DNA from: Bacillota bacterium
GTDB taxonomy: Bacteria; Bacillota; Limnochordia; Darwinibacteriales; DTU012
Length of the DNA: 32,782 nucleotides
Direction of reading: 5' to 3'
Assembly (NCBI GenBank): GCA_012837335.1
Contig: DURM01000003.1
Location: 1-32,782, forward strand
Below the pieces are notes generated by a model. It worked only from the letters and a program-made list of their open reading frames with translations, ran no database searches and had not been told where the DNA came from. Shown piece by piece: positions 15,706 through 24,795 of this stretch (its first letter is position 1; each line of letters begins with the position of its first letter). A program made the translations under genes and the position numbers.

Positions 15706-16242
15706 TTAAGCAGCAAAAACCAAGGTAACGACTAAAGCGGCTGTTAAAAACCCGGCAATATCAGCGGCAATGGCTGCCGGCAGGGCATGGCGAACTTTCC
15801 TGACACCGACCGCTCCGAAGTAGACTGTAGATACATAAAAAGTGGTCTCCATACTGCCCATAATGGTGGAAGCCATCATTCCGATTAAAGAATCCGGTCC
15901 GTAGGTTTCTAGTATTGACGCCAGTATTCCCAGGGCACCGGAGCCGGACAGAGGCCGAATTAGCGCTAATGGAATTACTTCATCGGGAATAAAGAGGCGG
16001 GAAGTTAGGGGTGAAATCAAACGGGTCAGCACACTCATCATACCGGACTGCTGAAAGACCTGGATGGCAACAAACATGGCCACTAGAAACGGGATGATCC
16101 TTACCGCAGCAGCAAATCCTTCTTTGGCACCTTCCACAAAGCTCTCGTATACTTTGACTCCCCGAGCCAGCCCGAGGATCGGGATTCCGAGCAGAAGTAA
16201 GGGCACTGCCCAGGCCGAGATAGTGTTGATTGCGGAAATCAT
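15706..16242 (-). CDS. spmB: Spore maturation protein B
   Basis: SpmB is a membrane protein with a gate-like (nucleoside transporter-type) fold that acts with SpmA in dehydrating the spore core. The 178-residue product is the usual length and is mostly hydrophobic, with GILASILETYGPDS and GSMETTFYVSTVYFGAVG in the C-terminal half. The start is ATG at 16240-16242 behind AAGGGGGG; the longer open frame is an overlap with spmA. Start and stop of the two genes share ATGA, a four-base overlap that suggests translational coupling. Confidence 0.93.
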   Translation of the reverse strand: MISAINTISAWAVPLLLLGIPILGLARGVKVYESFVEGAKEGFAAAVRIIPFLVAMFVAIQVFQQSGMMSVLTRLISPLTSRLFIPDEVIPLALIRPLSGSGALGILASILETYGPDSLIGMMASTIMGSMETTFYVSTVYFGAVGVRKVRHALPAAIAADIAGFLTAALVVTLVFAA

Positions 16243-16817
16243 GTCCTTACCCCCCTTAAGATCCGATCCACAATAATCGCTGCAGCTGTCGATGCAGTAG
16301 TGGCAATGATGGTAGTTCCGACGACAGCCGTCGGATCCGCTGAGCCGGCAGCAGTGCGGAGAGCAATGATCGTAGTGGGAAGGAGAGTGAGACTGGAGGC
16401 GGTAATTGCCACAAAAGTACACATACTATTGCTGGCTGTATCTTTTGAGGCATTCAGTTTCTGCAGTTCTTCCATGGCTTTAATTCCCAGCGGAGTGCAG
16501 GCATTGCCGAGACCGAGGATGTTAGCACTCATGGCCATCACGACTGCTCCGGCAGCAGGATGGTCTGACGGAACCTCAGGGAACAGGATCTTAATTAAAG
16601 GGCGCAGCAGTTTAGCGATTAGTTTCAGTAAACCCGCGTCTTCCGCAATTTTCATCAATCCTGACCAAAAGGAAACGATGCCGATTAATCCGAGGGCAAT
16701 TTTTACCGCTGCCTCCGCTCCTTCGATTGATGCGCGGGTTACCAATTGGATCTCACCTTGCACTGCGGCGGAGGCAATGCCGCAGGCCAGCATGGCAAAC
16801 CAGATAATATTGATCAA
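16239..16817 (-). CDS. spmA: Spore maturation protein A
   Basis: SpmA is the partner of SpmB in spore core dehydration. The 192-residue product is polytopic, with MSANILGLGNACTPLGIKAM in the middle, a conserved segment of the family, and ASSLTLLPTTIIALR after it. The start is read as TTG at 16815-16817, because GGAGG ends eight bases upstream and the product then begins MINIIW like known SpmA proteins; a GTG at 16830-16832 would overlap the site. It is divergent from ctsR across about 200 bases that contain two CtsR-type operators. Confidence 0.92.
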   Translation of the reverse strand: MINIIWFAMLACGIASAAVQGEIQLVTRASIEGAEAAVKIALGLIGIVSFWSGLMKIAEDAGLLKLIAKLLRPLIKILFPEVPSDHPAAGAVVMAMSANILGLGNACTPLGIKAMEELQKLNASKDTASNSMCTFVAITASSLTLLPTTIIALRTAAGSADPTAVVGTTIIATTASTAAAIIVDRILRGVRT

Positions 16818-16908
16818 GGCTGTCACCTCCACTGCTTAATTGATATGCCAAGTAGGGCTAATTCTTGCTTGAATTTGCGATCGAGTGCGAAATCTGACGA
16901 GAAACGGG

Positions 16909-16925
16909 TCTGATTTTGCCTGACC
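16909..16925 (-). promoter_or_regulatory. CtsR-type operator, distal copy
   Basis: Read on the minus strand this is GGTCAGG-CAA-AATCAGA, close to the CtsR direct repeat RGTCAAA-NAN-RGTCAAA. It lies 40 bases upstream of the ctsR -10 and about 90 bases upstream of spmA. It matches less well than the proximal copy. Confidence 0.5.
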
Positions 16926-16940
16926 AACCAAAAATAACAC

Positions 16941-16971
16941 TTGCGTAAAACTTGACAGATAATGTTATAAT
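16941..16971 (+). promoter_or_regulatory. Promoter of the ctsR operon
   Basis: TATAAT lies at 16966-16971. The -35 is uncertain: TTGCGT (16941-16946) would give a 19-bp spacer, and a perfect TTGACA (16952-16957) is only eight bases away. The start would fall near 16978, just before the proximal CtsR operator. Confidence 0.55.
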
Positions 16972-16980
16972 ATAGTTGAA

Positions 16981-16997
16981 GGTCAGGCATAGTCAGA
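16981..16997 (+). promoter_or_regulatory. CtsR operator, proximal copy
   Basis: GGTCAGG-CAT-AGTCAGA fits the CtsR heptad repeat RGTCAAA-NAN-RGTCAAA with the correct three-base spacer. It covers about +3 to +19 of the predicted transcript, a repressing position, directly before the ctsR ribosome binding site. This implies autoregulation. Confidence 0.75.
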
Positions 16998-17012
16998 AAA
17001 AGGAGGCAGAAA

Positions 17013-17489
17013 ATGGCGAGTTTGGCTGATTTAATTGAAAGCTACATTAAGCAGCAGCTCCGCCGCAGTGAAAACCAAGCCATTGCCATCAGCCGCGCCC
17101 AGTTAGCGGAACTGTTCAGCTGTGTTCCGTCCCAGATAAATTATGTATTGACGACACGCTTCACAATGGAGCGGGGATATATGATTGAAAGCCGCCGGGG
17201 AGGCGGAGGCTATATCCGCATTGTGAGGGTGGATAAAAGTGATCGCCCGAGGATGGCAGAACAGCTGCTGTTAGAGATTGGTGATGAAATAAGCGAAAGT
17301 CAAGCAGAGCAGTTCTTAGCAAGTTTTCGCGAACTTGGAGTCCTTTCAGATAAGCAGAAGCGGGTAATCAGAGCCCTGCTGCAGCGGGAGACCGCTCAGA
17401 TTGGCCAGGGGCGGGCGAGGCTGCGGGCAAGTTTGCTGCGGAGCTTAGTGATTTTGATAATGCAGTGCAATAATGAAAACGAGGTGTAG
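17013..17489 (+). CDS. ctsR: Transcriptional repressor CtsR
   Basis: CtsR represses class III heat-shock genes (clp genes) and is released under heat or on arginine phosphorylation or degradation. The 158-residue product has an N-terminal winged helix: LAELFSCVPSQINYVLTTRFT, then the glycine-rich wing ESRRGGGGYIRI near residue 59 whose Arg contacts DNA. A C-terminal dimerisation and McsB-binding helical domain follows. The start is ATG at 17013, about six bases after AAAGGAGG. It is the first gene of an operon with mcsA, mcsB and clpC, and the operators upstream show that it controls itself. Confidence 0.97.
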   Translation: MASLADLIESYIKQQLRRSENQAIAISRAQLAELFSCVPSQINYVLTTRFTMERGYMIESRRGGGGYIRIVRVDKSDRPRMAEQLLLEIGDEISESQAEQFLASFRELGVLSDKQKRVIRALLQRETAQIGQGRARLRASLLRSLVILIMQCNNENEV

Positions 17490-17492
17490 TCG

Positions 17493-17978
17493 ATGCTTTG
17501 TGACAAGTGCCAAAAAGAGACTGCCAGCGTGCATGTCACTAAAATCGTTAATGGGAAGAAAACTGAGATGCACTTATGTCAGGCGTGCGCGCAGGAGCTG
17601 GGTGAGTTCAATCTAAACATTGATCTGCCTAACTTTTTTGCCAGTTTATTTGATCACAGTAAATTTGCGCAGAAGATCACCCAGCCGAAAGCGTGTCCGG
17701 TGTGCCGCTTAACACTGGAGGATTTTCGCCAGATCAATCAGTTCGGCTGCAGTGAATGCTACACCACCTTTAGAAGTGAAATCGAACCGCTGCTGCGCAG
17801 ACTCCACGGCAGCAGCAGCCACGAAGGAAAAATTCCTGCCCGAAGCTACGCCGACTTAAGTGTTGAGCGGCAGATCAAGCTGCTGCGGGAAAAGCTGCAG
17901 CAGATGATTAGTGTTGAAAACTATGAAGAGGCTGCGAGAATCCGGGACCAGATCCGGGCCTTGGAGCACCAGTCTTAA
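17493..17978 (+). CDS. mcsA: McsA, zinc-finger activator of McsB
   Basis: McsA binds and activates the arginine kinase McsB. The 161-residue product has two treble-clef zinc sites: CDKC with CQAC (residues 3-32) and CPVC with CSEC (near residues 69-92). A C-terminal UVR motif, LREKLQQMISVENYEEAARI, mediates protein contacts. It starts three bases after ctsR with GAGGTG just inside the ctsR end, indicating coupling. Confidence 0.95.
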   Translation: MLCDKCQKETASVHVTKIVNGKKTEMHLCQACAQELGEFNLNIDLPNFFASLFDHSKFAQKITQPKACPVCRLTLEDFRQINQFGCSECYTTFRSEIEPLLRRLHGSSSHEGKIPARSYADLSVERQIKLLREKLQQMISVENYEEAARIRDQIRALEHQS

Positions 17979-17996
17979 AGGCGGAGGGGGAGTAAT

Positions 17997-19025
17997 ATGA
18001 GCGAATCATGGATGAAAAAAGACGGTCCTGAAGGGGACATAGTGCTGGGAACCAGGATTCGATTAGCCCGCAATTTTGCTGACATTCCTTTTCCAGCCAT
18101 TGCTAATCGCGATCAGGCGCGGCAGGTGATGCTGCAGGCAAGACAGCTTCCTCACGCCTTGAATCAGTTGGCTGGAGTTGAGCTGTATGAACTCGCTGAA
18201 GTTGAGGAGCTTGAGCGCCAGATCCTGATGGAAAAACATTTGATCAGTCCCGAGCACACTCAGCAGACCAGCTATAAAGGAGTAATTATCTCTGAGCGTG
18301 AGGATATCAGCATTATGATTAATGAGGAAGATCACCTCAGAATTCAGGTGCTGTTTCCCGGACTGCAGCTGAAGGAAGCTTGGGAACTGGCAGATAAAGT
18401 TGATGATTTAATTGAAGCCGAGGTAAAATACGCGTTTGATCCGGAGTTCGGATATTTGACCGCCTGCCCTACGAATGTGGGCACGGGTATGCGGGGTTCA
18501 ATCATGCTGCATCTGCCGGCTTTAGCCCGCATCAATCAGCTTGGCAATGTATTGAGATCGATTTCCCAGTTCGGTCTGGCGGTTAGAGGGCTGTACGGTG
18601 AGGGCAGTGAATCGTTCGGCAATATCTATCAAGTTTCTAACCAAATATCTTTAGGCCACTCGGAGCTGGATATGCTTGAGCATTTGGCTCGAGTTACCGA
18701 GCAGATTATCAACAGTGAGCGCCAAGCCCGCAAATATTTGGTTCAGGAGCAGAACCGCACCGCCAGCGAAGACCAGATTCATCGGGCTTATGGGATTTTA
18801 ACCAATGCGCGCATCATAACTACTAAAGAAGCCTTGAAACTGCTGTCAACGCTTCTGCTCGGAGTAGATTTAGAGTTAATTGTGGATGTTGAGCGATGCT
18901 TAATCAAAGAACTAATGGTAGAGATTAGAGATGCTCATCTGCAGAAAACTATGGGCCAGAGTTTGCCGTCAAATGAGTTGGACAGACTGCGGGCAAGTTT
19001 GATCCGTGAACGATTAAGACGCTAA
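17997..19025 (+). CDS. mcsB: Protein arginine kinase McsB
   Basis: McsB phosphorylates arginines on client proteins, which marks them for ClpC-ClpP degradation; it also inactivates CtsR. The 342-residue product resembles phosphagen kinases. VLGTRIRLARNFADIPFP near residue 17 begins the ATP-guanido kinase fold. CPTNVGTGMRGSIMLHLPAL near residue 159 contains the active-site Cys loop and the nucleotide-binding arginines. SFGNIYQVSNQISLGHSE follows. The start is ATG at 17997 after GGAGGGGG. The operon position between mcsA and clpC is the standard one. Confidence 0.96.
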   Translation: MSESWMKKDGPEGDIVLGTRIRLARNFADIPFPAIANRDQARQVMLQARQLPHALNQLAGVELYELAEVEELERQILMEKHLISPEHTQQTSYKGVIISEREDISIMINEEDHLRIQVLFPGLQLKEAWELADKVDDLIEAEVKYAFDPEFGYLTACPTNVGTGMRGSIMLHLPALARINQLGNVLRSISQFGLAVRGLYGEGSESFGNIYQVSNQISLGHSELDMLEHLARVTEQIINSERQARKYLVQEQNRTASEDQIHRAYGILTNARIITTKEALKLLSTLLLGVDLELIVDVERCLIKELMVEIRDAHLQKTMGQSLPSNELDRLRASLIRERLRR

Positions 19026-19043
19026 ATAGAGAGGATGATGAAG

Positions 19044-21458
19044 GTGTTTGGTAGATTTACAGATCGGGCTCAAAGAGTAATAGTGCTTGCTCAGGAAGAG
19101 GCGCGCCGTTTAGGGCACAATGTGGTGGGAACAGAGCATATTCTGCTGGGACTGATTGCTGAAGGTGAGGGCGTCGGTGCTAAAGCCCTGACTGCAATGG
19201 GCGTCAGCTTAGAAAAAGTTCAGCAGGAAATTGAAAAAGTGATCGGCAGAAGCGATGTTCCGGTTAAGGGCACGATCGGCTTTACGCCCCGGACTAAGCG
19301 GGTGTTTGAACTTGCCATAGATGAAGCACGCCAGTTAGGCCACACATATATCGGCACCGAACATATTCTGTTAGGATTAGTTAGGGAAGGGGAAGGAGTT
19401 GCAGCCCAAATTCTCCGCAACCTCAACATTGACCTCGAGGGCATGCGCAAGCAGGTTATTGATCTGCTCGGCGGCCATGTGCAGCAAGGTGCCGGTGCTG
19501 GAATGCGGCGCACTAAAACTCCGACCCTAGACCAGTTTGGCCGCGATCTTACCGAGATGGCCAGAGAAGGAAAGCTGGACCCGGTTATCGGCAGAGATAA
19601 GGAAATTGAGCGGGTTATTCAGATCTTAAGCCGCCGCACCAAAAATAACCCGGTATTAATTGGAGAGCCGGGAGTTGGTAAAACTGCGATTGCTGAGGGA
19701 TTAGCCACTCAGATTGTCAACAGCGATGTGCCGGAGAACCTTTTGAACAAACGGGTTATTGCCCTTGATATGGGTTCGATGGTAGCCGGTTCAAAATTCC
19801 GCGGTGAGTTTGAAGAGCGGCTTAAAAAAGTGATGGATGAAATTCGGCAGGCCCAGGATGTTATTCTTTTTATCGATGAAATGCACACCATCATCGGGGC
19901 GGGCGCCGCGGAAGGAGCAATCGATGCTTCCAACATTCTTAAACCTGCGCTGGCCAGAGGTGAAATTCAAGCGATTGGCGCTACCACAATTGATGAATAC
20001 CGCAAACATGTGGAAAAAGACGCTGCGCTTGAGCGGAGATTTCAGCCGGTGCTGGTAGATGAGCCTACTGTCGAAGAAACAATCTCGATTCTGAAAGGCT
20101 TAAGAGACCGCTATGAAGCCCATCACCGGGTGCAGATTACAGATGATGCAATCGAAGCTGCCGCGGTTTTATCAAGCCGCTACATCTCTGACCGCTTCCT
20201 GCCGGATAAGGCGATTGATCTTTTGGATGAAGCTGCTTCTAAGGTGAGGCTGCAGGGTTTAGTCGTTCCTCCGGATCTGAAAGAATTGGAAGCGAAAATC
20301 GAAGAAGTGAAGATTGAAAAAGAAGCCGCGATTAAGAATGAAGAATTTGAAAAAGCTGCCTCTCTGCGGGATCAGGAACAGAAACTCAGGGATGAGTTGG
20401 AAGATAGGCGTGCGCAGTGGAAGAACAATCAGGGGCGCCATGAAGCTACTGTTAAGGAGCAGGATATAGCAGATGTGGTGGCAAGCTGGACCGGAATACC
20501 GGTTAACCAGATCGCCCAGGCTGAGTCAGAGCGTCTCCTTAATCTCGAGGAAATTCTCCACAAGCGGGTTGTGGCTCAAGACGAAGCGATCGATGCAATT
20601 TCCCGGGCGATCCGCAGAGCTTTTGCTGGCTTAAAAGACGCGCGGCGTCCGATTGGTTCGTTCGTGTTCCTCGGCCCGACCGGTGTGGGTAAAACAGAAT
20701 TGGCTAAAGCGTTAGCGGAAGCGCTTTTCGGAGACGAAGAAGCGATGGTCCGCATCGATATGTCCGAGTATATGGAGCGCCACAGCGTTTCTCGCCTGGT
20801 TGGAGCCCCTCCTGGATACGTGGGCTATGATGAAGCGGGGCAGCTGACCGAAAGAGTCAGGCGCAAACCATACTCAGTAGTGCTCTTTGATGAGGTTGAA
20901 AAGGCCCATCCAGAAGTATTCAACATTTTGCTGCAGGTTTTGGAGGATGGCCGCTTGACCGATTCTCAGGGCCGCACTGTTGATTTCAGCAACACTGTTG
21001 TGATCATGACCTCTAACGTGGGAGCTCAGCAGATCCAGCGGGAAACCTCGATCGGATTTAAGATCACTGACAGCGATCAGGATAATTATGAAGCGATGAA
21101 AGCAAAGGTAATGGATGAGCTGAAGCGCACCTTCAGGCCTGAGTTTTTGAACAGGATCGATGAGATTATTGTTTTCCATGCTTTAACCAGAAAGCATATC
21201 TCCCACATTATCGATATTATGCTCAGGGATCTAAGCAGACAGCTTGAGGAAAAAGGACTCAGCTTCGAGATTACCGAAGAAGCAAAAGAGCTGGTAGCTG
21301 AATCCGGATACGATCTAGATTTTGGTGCCAGACCCCTGCGCAGGGCAATTCAGCGGTTGATCGAGAATCCCTTAGCGGAGCTGATCCTCCAGGGTAAGTA
21401 TAAGGACGGAGACGCGGTTCGTGTTGATGTCAAAGAAAAGGAATTAGTCTTTTCGTAG
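19044..21458 (+). CDS. clpC: ATP-dependent Clp protease ATPase subunit ClpC
   Basis: ClpC is a hexameric Hsp100 unfoldase that feeds phospho-arginine-marked proteins to ClpP. The product (about 804 residues) has an N-terminal double repeat that binds adaptors and pArg. AAA1 has Walker A GEPGVGKT near residue 207, a UVR motif lies near 430-465, and AAA2 has GPTGVGKT near residue 544. An IGF tripeptide near residue 670 fits the ClpP-docking loop. GTG at 19044 is preferred because the product then begins [10 protein letters not shown] like other ClpC proteins and GAGG ends nine bases upstream; ATG at 19035 or 19038 would add up to three residues but sits against that site. It is the last gene of the CtsR operon. 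Confidence 0.96.
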   Translation: MFGRFTDRAQRVIVLAQEEARRLGHNVVGTEHILLGLIAEGEGVGAKALTAMGVSLEKVQQEIEKVIGRSDVPVKGTIGFTPRTKRVFELAIDEARQLGHTYIGTEHILLGLVREGEGVAAQILRNLNIDLEGMRKQVIDLLGGHVQQGAGAGMRRTKTPTLDQFGRDLTEMAREGKLDPVIGRDKEIERVIQILSRRTKNNPVLIGEPGVGKTAIAEGLATQIVNSDVPENLLNKRVIALDMGSMVAGSKFRGEFEERLKKVMDEIRQAQDVILFIDEMHTIIGAGAAEGAIDASNILKPALARGEIQAIGATTIDEYRKHVEKDAALERRFQPVLVDEPTVEETISILKGLRDRYEAHHRVQITDDAIEAAAVLSSRYISDRFLPDKAIDLLDEAASKVRLQGLVVPPDLKELEAKIEEVKIEKEAAIKNEEFEKAASLRDQEQKLRDELEDRRAQWKNNQGRHEATVKEQDIADVVASWTGIPVNQIAQAESERLLNLEEILHKRVVAQDEAIDAISRAIRRAFAGLKDARRPIGSFVFLGPTGVGKTELAKALAEALFGDEEAMVRIDMSEYMERHSVSRLVGAPPGYVGYDEAGQLTERVRRKPYSVVLFDEVEKAHPEVFNILLQVLEDGRLTDSQGRTVDFSNTVVIMTSNVGAQQIQRETSIGFKITDSDQDNYEAMKAKVMDELKRTFRPEFLNRIDEIIVFHALTRKHISHIIDIMLRDLSRQLEEKGLSFEITEEAKELVAESGYDLDFGARPLRRAIQRLIENPLAELILQGKYKDGDAVRVDVKEKELVFS

Positions 21459-21461
21459 GAC

Positions 21462-21492
21462 AAGTCGGGGCTAATGTCCCGGCTTCCTTTTA
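21462..21492 (+). terminator. Terminator of the CtsR operon
   Basis: AAGTCGGG (21462-21469) pairs with CCCGGCTT (21478-21485), including one G-U pair, with an 8-nt loop and a tail CCTTTTATT. The T tract is modest. Confidence 0.6.
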
Positions 21493-21521
21493 TTGTATCT
21501 GAGGTTGTAAAATGCTATAAT
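21493..21521 (+). promoter_or_regulatory. Promoter of radA
   Basis: TTGTAT (21493-21498) and a perfect TATAAT (21516-21521) are 17 bp apart, 33 bases before the radA start. Confidence 0.6.
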
Positions 21522-21553
21522 TAACTAAGAAACCTAGATTTAGGAGCGGTTGC

Positions 21554-22915
21554 ATGGCTAAGGCGTCGATTCGTTTTGTCTGTCAGAATTGTGGTGCGGA
21601 TTATCCGAAATGGATGGGGAGATGCTCTGATTGCGGGGAATGGAATACTATCGTAGAAGAGCGGACAAGCAGTTCCCGGGCAAAGCATCAGCCTTGGGTT
21701 GAAACGAGCGGTTCCAAGGCTCCGGTTGCGATTACAGAAGTTGTATCCGCAGCGGAATCCCGCTCTACAACGGGGATGGCAGAATTGGATCGGGTCTTAG
21801 GCGGCGGCATAGTACCTGGTTCGCTGGGGCTGCTCGGCGGTGAACCGGGAGTGGGCAAATCAACGCTTTTGATGCAGGTAGCCGCGTACACGGCTGTCCA
21901 TCAAGGAAAGGTACTGTACGTTTCCGGAGAGGAATCCCTAGCGCAGCTTAAACTCAGAGCTCAGCGGCTGGGTCTCTTAACGGATCAGCTGATCGTCCTT
22001 GCTGAATCAGATGCCCATATCATTGGGGAACACATAGAATCGCTGCAGCCAAAGCTGGTTCTGATCGATTCGATTCAAACCATGTATCTGCCGGATTTGA
22101 ATTCGGCTCCCGGCAGTGTAGCGCAGGTTCGGGAAGGAGCTGCTTTTTTCCTGAAACTGGCGAAAGGACTTGGGATTCCCATCATTTTAGTGGGGCATGT
22201 TACTAAAGGCGGATCTTTTGCCGGACCCAAAGTATTAGAACATGCCGTTGATTACGTATTATACTTTGAAGGCGAAAATCAGCAGTCAGTCAGAATTATC
22301 CGCGGTGTAAAAAATAGGTTCGGATCCACCAATGAAGTCGGCATTTTTGACATGACCTCGCAGGGATTGGTGGCGGTAGATAATCCCTCAGGTTTGTTTT
22401 TAGCGGAAAGACCGGTTGACAGTTCCGGTTCAGTGGTTGTGCCCTGCATCGAGGGTACACGGCCTCTGCTGGTTGAGATTCAAGCGTTAGTGGCGCAAAC
22501 ACCGTTCAGCGGTACACCGCGGCGGCAGGCAACCGGAGTGGACTATCAGCGTTTTTCGATCATTCTGGCTGTGTTAGAAAAACGCCAGGGCTATCATCTT
22601 CAAACTCAGGATGTCTTTGTAAATGTAGCCGGCGGCTTTAAGCTGACCGAACCAGGAGTGGATCTGGGCATTGCCTGTGCTGTAGCCTCCAGCTACCGCA
22701 ACCGGGTGATACCGCCTGAGCTGGCAGTCATCGGTGAAGTGGGTTTATCGGGGGAAATCCGCGGTGTTAGTCAGATCGAGGCCCGCCTCAAAGAACTCGC
22801 TAAACTTGGTTTTAAACGGGCTGTCATTCCCGCAGTCGGTGGGAAAGTCAGCTCGGATATCAAGGTAACTCAGGTCAAAACTATCTCTGCGGCTCTGGAG
22901 GTAGTGTTCAGTTAA
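21554..22915 (+). CDS. radA: DNA repair protein RadA
   Basis: RadA is a RecA-like helicase that drives branch migration in recombination. The 453-residue product has an N-terminal C4 zinc finger (Cys10, Cys13, Cys24, Cys27), then a RecA core with GGEPGVGKSTLL near residue 95 and the RadA-specific KNRFG near residue 253. A C-terminal Lon-like domain includes DVFVNVAGGFKL. The start is ATG at 21554 behind TAGGAG. disA follows and is known to interact functionally with RadA, so the pairing is meaningful. Confidence 0.97.
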   Translation: MAKASIRFVCQNCGADYPKWMGRCSDCGEWNTIVEERTSSSRAKHQPWVETSGSKAPVAITEVVSAAESRSTTGMAELDRVLGGGIVPGSLGLLGGEPGVGKSTLLMQVAAYTAVHQGKVLYVSGEESLAQLKLRAQRLGLLTDQLIVLAESDAHIIGEHIESLQPKLVLIDSIQTMYLPDLNSAPGSVAQVREGAAFFLKLAKGLGIPIILVGHVTKGGSFAGPKVLEHAVDYVLYFEGENQQSVRIIRGVKNRFGSTNEVGIFDMTSQGLVAVDNPSGLFLAERPVDSSGSVVVPCIEGTRPLLVEIQALVAQTPFSGTPRRQATGVDYQRFSIILAVLEKRQGYHLQTQDVFVNVAGGFKLTEPGVDLGIACAVASSYRNRVIPPELAVIGEVGLSGEIRGVSQIEARLKELAKLGFKRAVIPAVGGKVSSDIKVTQVKTISAALEVVFS

Positions 22916-22936
22916 TTTGTGGAAGGGGGTTCATGG

Positions 22937-24016
22937 ATGAAAGAAACAGCTGATCAAGAGCAAATGTTTTTAAAGAATTTAAGTCTTGTAGCACCGGGAA
23001 CTCAGTTGTATGATGCTTTAGAGAATGTACTGCGGGCGCGCACCGGCGGCCTGATTGTGGTCGGCGATGATCCGGAAATCATGGCGATGGTGAACGGCGG
23101 CTTTAAGATTGATGCTGAAATGCACCCAGCAGCCCTTTATGAGCTGGCTAAAATGGATGGTGCGATCGTGCTGTCCAGTGATGCTAAAAGAATCTTGTAC
23201 GCAAATGTCCAGCTGACTCCGGATCACATGATTCCCAGCTTTGAAACGGGCACCCGCCACCGCACTGCAGAAAGGGTCGCCAAGCAGACAAATCAGCTGG
23301 TGATTGCCATTTCGCAGCGGCGGAATGTTATTACCATGTATTGGGGAAATAATAAGTATGTGGTGCGCGATGTCAGTGTAATTTTGGCGAAAGCCAACCA
23401 AGCCCTCTCCACTTTGGAAAAGTACAAAAGTGTGATGGAACAGTCCCTGATCAATTTGAGTGCACTGGAATTCGAGAATTTTGTGACCCTCTTTGATGTG
23501 GCGACCGTAATTCAGCGCGGTCAGATGGTGTTTCGGATTGCTCATGAAATTGAACGGTACATAGTGCAGTTAGGTTCGGAAGGCAGGCTGGTTAATATGC
23601 AGCTAGAAGAGCTGATGTCTGATATCGCTGATGAAGGTCTGCTGGTAGCGAAAGACTACTATATTGAACCTGAGAAGACTGTTGAAGAAATCTGGGGAGA
23701 AATGGTTGAGTGGGATTCCGAAGATCTGCTTAATCTGCCTTTAATTGTTCGGGCTTTAGGATATGCAGGAGTGAGCAGCAGCACTTTAGAGCAGTCGGTT
23801 ACTCCCAAAGGATATCGGATTCTCAGCAAAATACCCCGGCTGCCCATGCCGGTAATTGAAAATCTCGTTGACCGGTTTCAGTCGCTGCCAGAAATCTGCG
23901 ATGCTTCCATTGAAGAGCTCGATGATGTCGAGGGTATTGGTGAAGTGCGGGCTAAGGCCATCCAGGATGGACTGCGCCGCATTCGCGAGCAGGTTTTATT
24001 GGATCGGCATCTGTAA
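22937..24016 (+). CDS. disA: DNA integrity scanning protein DisA (diadenylate cyclase)
   Basis: DisA makes c-di-AMP from two ATP and stops doing so when bound to branched DNA, which delays sporulation in Bacillus. The 359-residue product has the DAC domain with MDGAIVLS (Asp74, Gly75, Ala76) and RHRTA starting at Arg107, both catalytic motifs intact. A helical linker follows, then a C-terminal helix-hairpin-helix region with LDDVEGIGEVRAKAI. The start is ATG at 22937, about seven bases after GGGGGT; the longer frame begins at the Shine-Dalgarno. It follows radA after 21 bases. Confidence 0.96.
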   Translation: MKETADQEQMFLKNLSLVAPGTQLYDALENVLRARTGGLIVVGDDPEIMAMVNGGFKIDAEMHPAALYELAKMDGAIVLSSDAKRILYANVQLTPDHMIPSFETGTRHRTAERVAKQTNQLVIAISQRRNVITMYWGNNKYVVRDVSVILAKANQALSTLEKYKSVMEQSLINLSALEFENFVTLFDVATVIQRGQMVFRIAHEIERYIVQLGSEGRLVNMQLEELMSDIADEGLLVAKDYYIEPEKTVEEIWGEMVEWDSEDLLNLPLIVRALGYAGVSSSTLEQSVTPKGYRILSKIPRLPMPVIENLVDRFQSLPEICDASIEELDDVEGIGEVRAKAIQDGLRRIREQVLLDRHL

Positions 24017-24034
24017 AATCAGTTTGGTTTTATT

Positions 24035-24057
24035 TAGTGCGGAATCCGCTATTTTTT
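24035..24057 (+). terminator. Weak terminator after disA
   Basis: A short stem GCGG/CCGC (24039-24042 and 24046-24049) is followed by TATTTTTTG. The stem is only four bases, so this is a tentative call. Its position 20 bases past the disA stop is appropriate. Confidence 0.35.
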
Positions 24058-24087
24058 GCGATAACCGGTGCGGATAATGGATTGTGA

Positions 24088-24116
24088 TTGACTTTTTTCG
24101 CAAAAAGTGGTAAATT
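24088..24116 (+). promoter_or_regulatory. Promoter of carD with a dyad in the spacer
   Basis: TTGACT (24088-24093) and TAAATT (24111-24116) are 17 bp apart. ACTTTTT (24091-24097) and AAAAAGT (24102-24108) form a perfect 7-bp inverted repeat between them, which could be an operator. The leader would be about 60 bases. Confidence 0.45.
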
Positions 24117-24184
24117 TAAACTGATACCTAAATGAAGCCCCAAGGGATCCGAACCAATAAAAGGGCAGATAGGAGGTCCTAAGT

Positions 24185-24661
24185 TTGTATAGTGTCGGGG
24201 ATAAAGTCGTGTACCCCATGCACGGCGCCGGAGTTATCGAGGCCATAGAGGAACGAGAAGTTCTAGGCGAAAAAAGGCAGTATTATATTATGGCTATGCC
24301 CATCGGTGATATGAAAGTGATGATTCCGTTGGACGCCGTAGACGATATTGGACTGCGCGAAGTAATTAATGAGGATGAAGCGAAAGAGGTCATTGAAGTA
24401 CTCAAGGGACAGATGTCAAAAATGTCCTCTAACTGGAATCGGCGTTATCGCGCCAATATGGAAAAAATTAAAAGCGGAGACATTTTTGAAGTAGCTGAAG
24501 TAGTGCGGAATTTGACTATCAGAGATAATGAAAAAGGTTTATCTGCAGGTGAGCGGAAGATGCTGGATGTCGCTCGCCAAATTTTAATCAGCGAACTTGT
24601 CCTGGTCACCGGCTCGACGGAGTCTGAGATTGACGAACTGATTTCTAGTCACTTGGACTAA
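24185..24661 (+). CDS. carD: CarD-family transcriptional regulator
   Basis: CarD proteins bind the beta subunit of RNA polymerase and stabilise the open complex at promoters, especially of rRNA genes. The 158-residue product has the N-terminal Tudor-like RNA polymerase interacting domain (YSVGDKVVYPMHGAGVIEAI at the start) and a helical C-terminal DNA-binding part. The start is TTG at 24185, seven bases after AGGAGGT. It stands between disA and the PIN-TRAM gene, a common arrangement in Clostridia. Confidence 0.95.
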   Translation: MYSVGDKVVYPMHGAGVIEAIEEREVLGEKRQYYIMAMPIGDMKVMIPLDAVDDIGLREVINEDEAKEVIEVLKGQMSKMSSNWNRRYRANMEKIKSGDIFEVAEVVRNLTIRDNEKGLSAGERKMLDVARQILISELVLVTGSTESEIDELISSHLD

Positions 24662-24795
24662 AAGGAAGTGAGCCCGCTGCACTAGCTTTCAGTGTTTCTT
24701 TTTCCCGTAAATTTTCGGATTTATCTGGAATACTTTTCTCTAATTAGCTAATACTAAGTAATAAATCGATGGCGAAAAAGGAGGTGAGAATAAGA

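Noticed and set aside
16300-16839. 179-codon plus-strand frame opposite spmA
   Set aside because: It is a shadow of spmA, whose protein sequence is conserved; the antisense frame follows from its codon bias.
16952-16971. TTGACA-TATAAT as the ctsR promoter
   Set aside because: The two hexamers are only eight bases apart, too close to act together; the -10 is kept and the -35 left uncertain.
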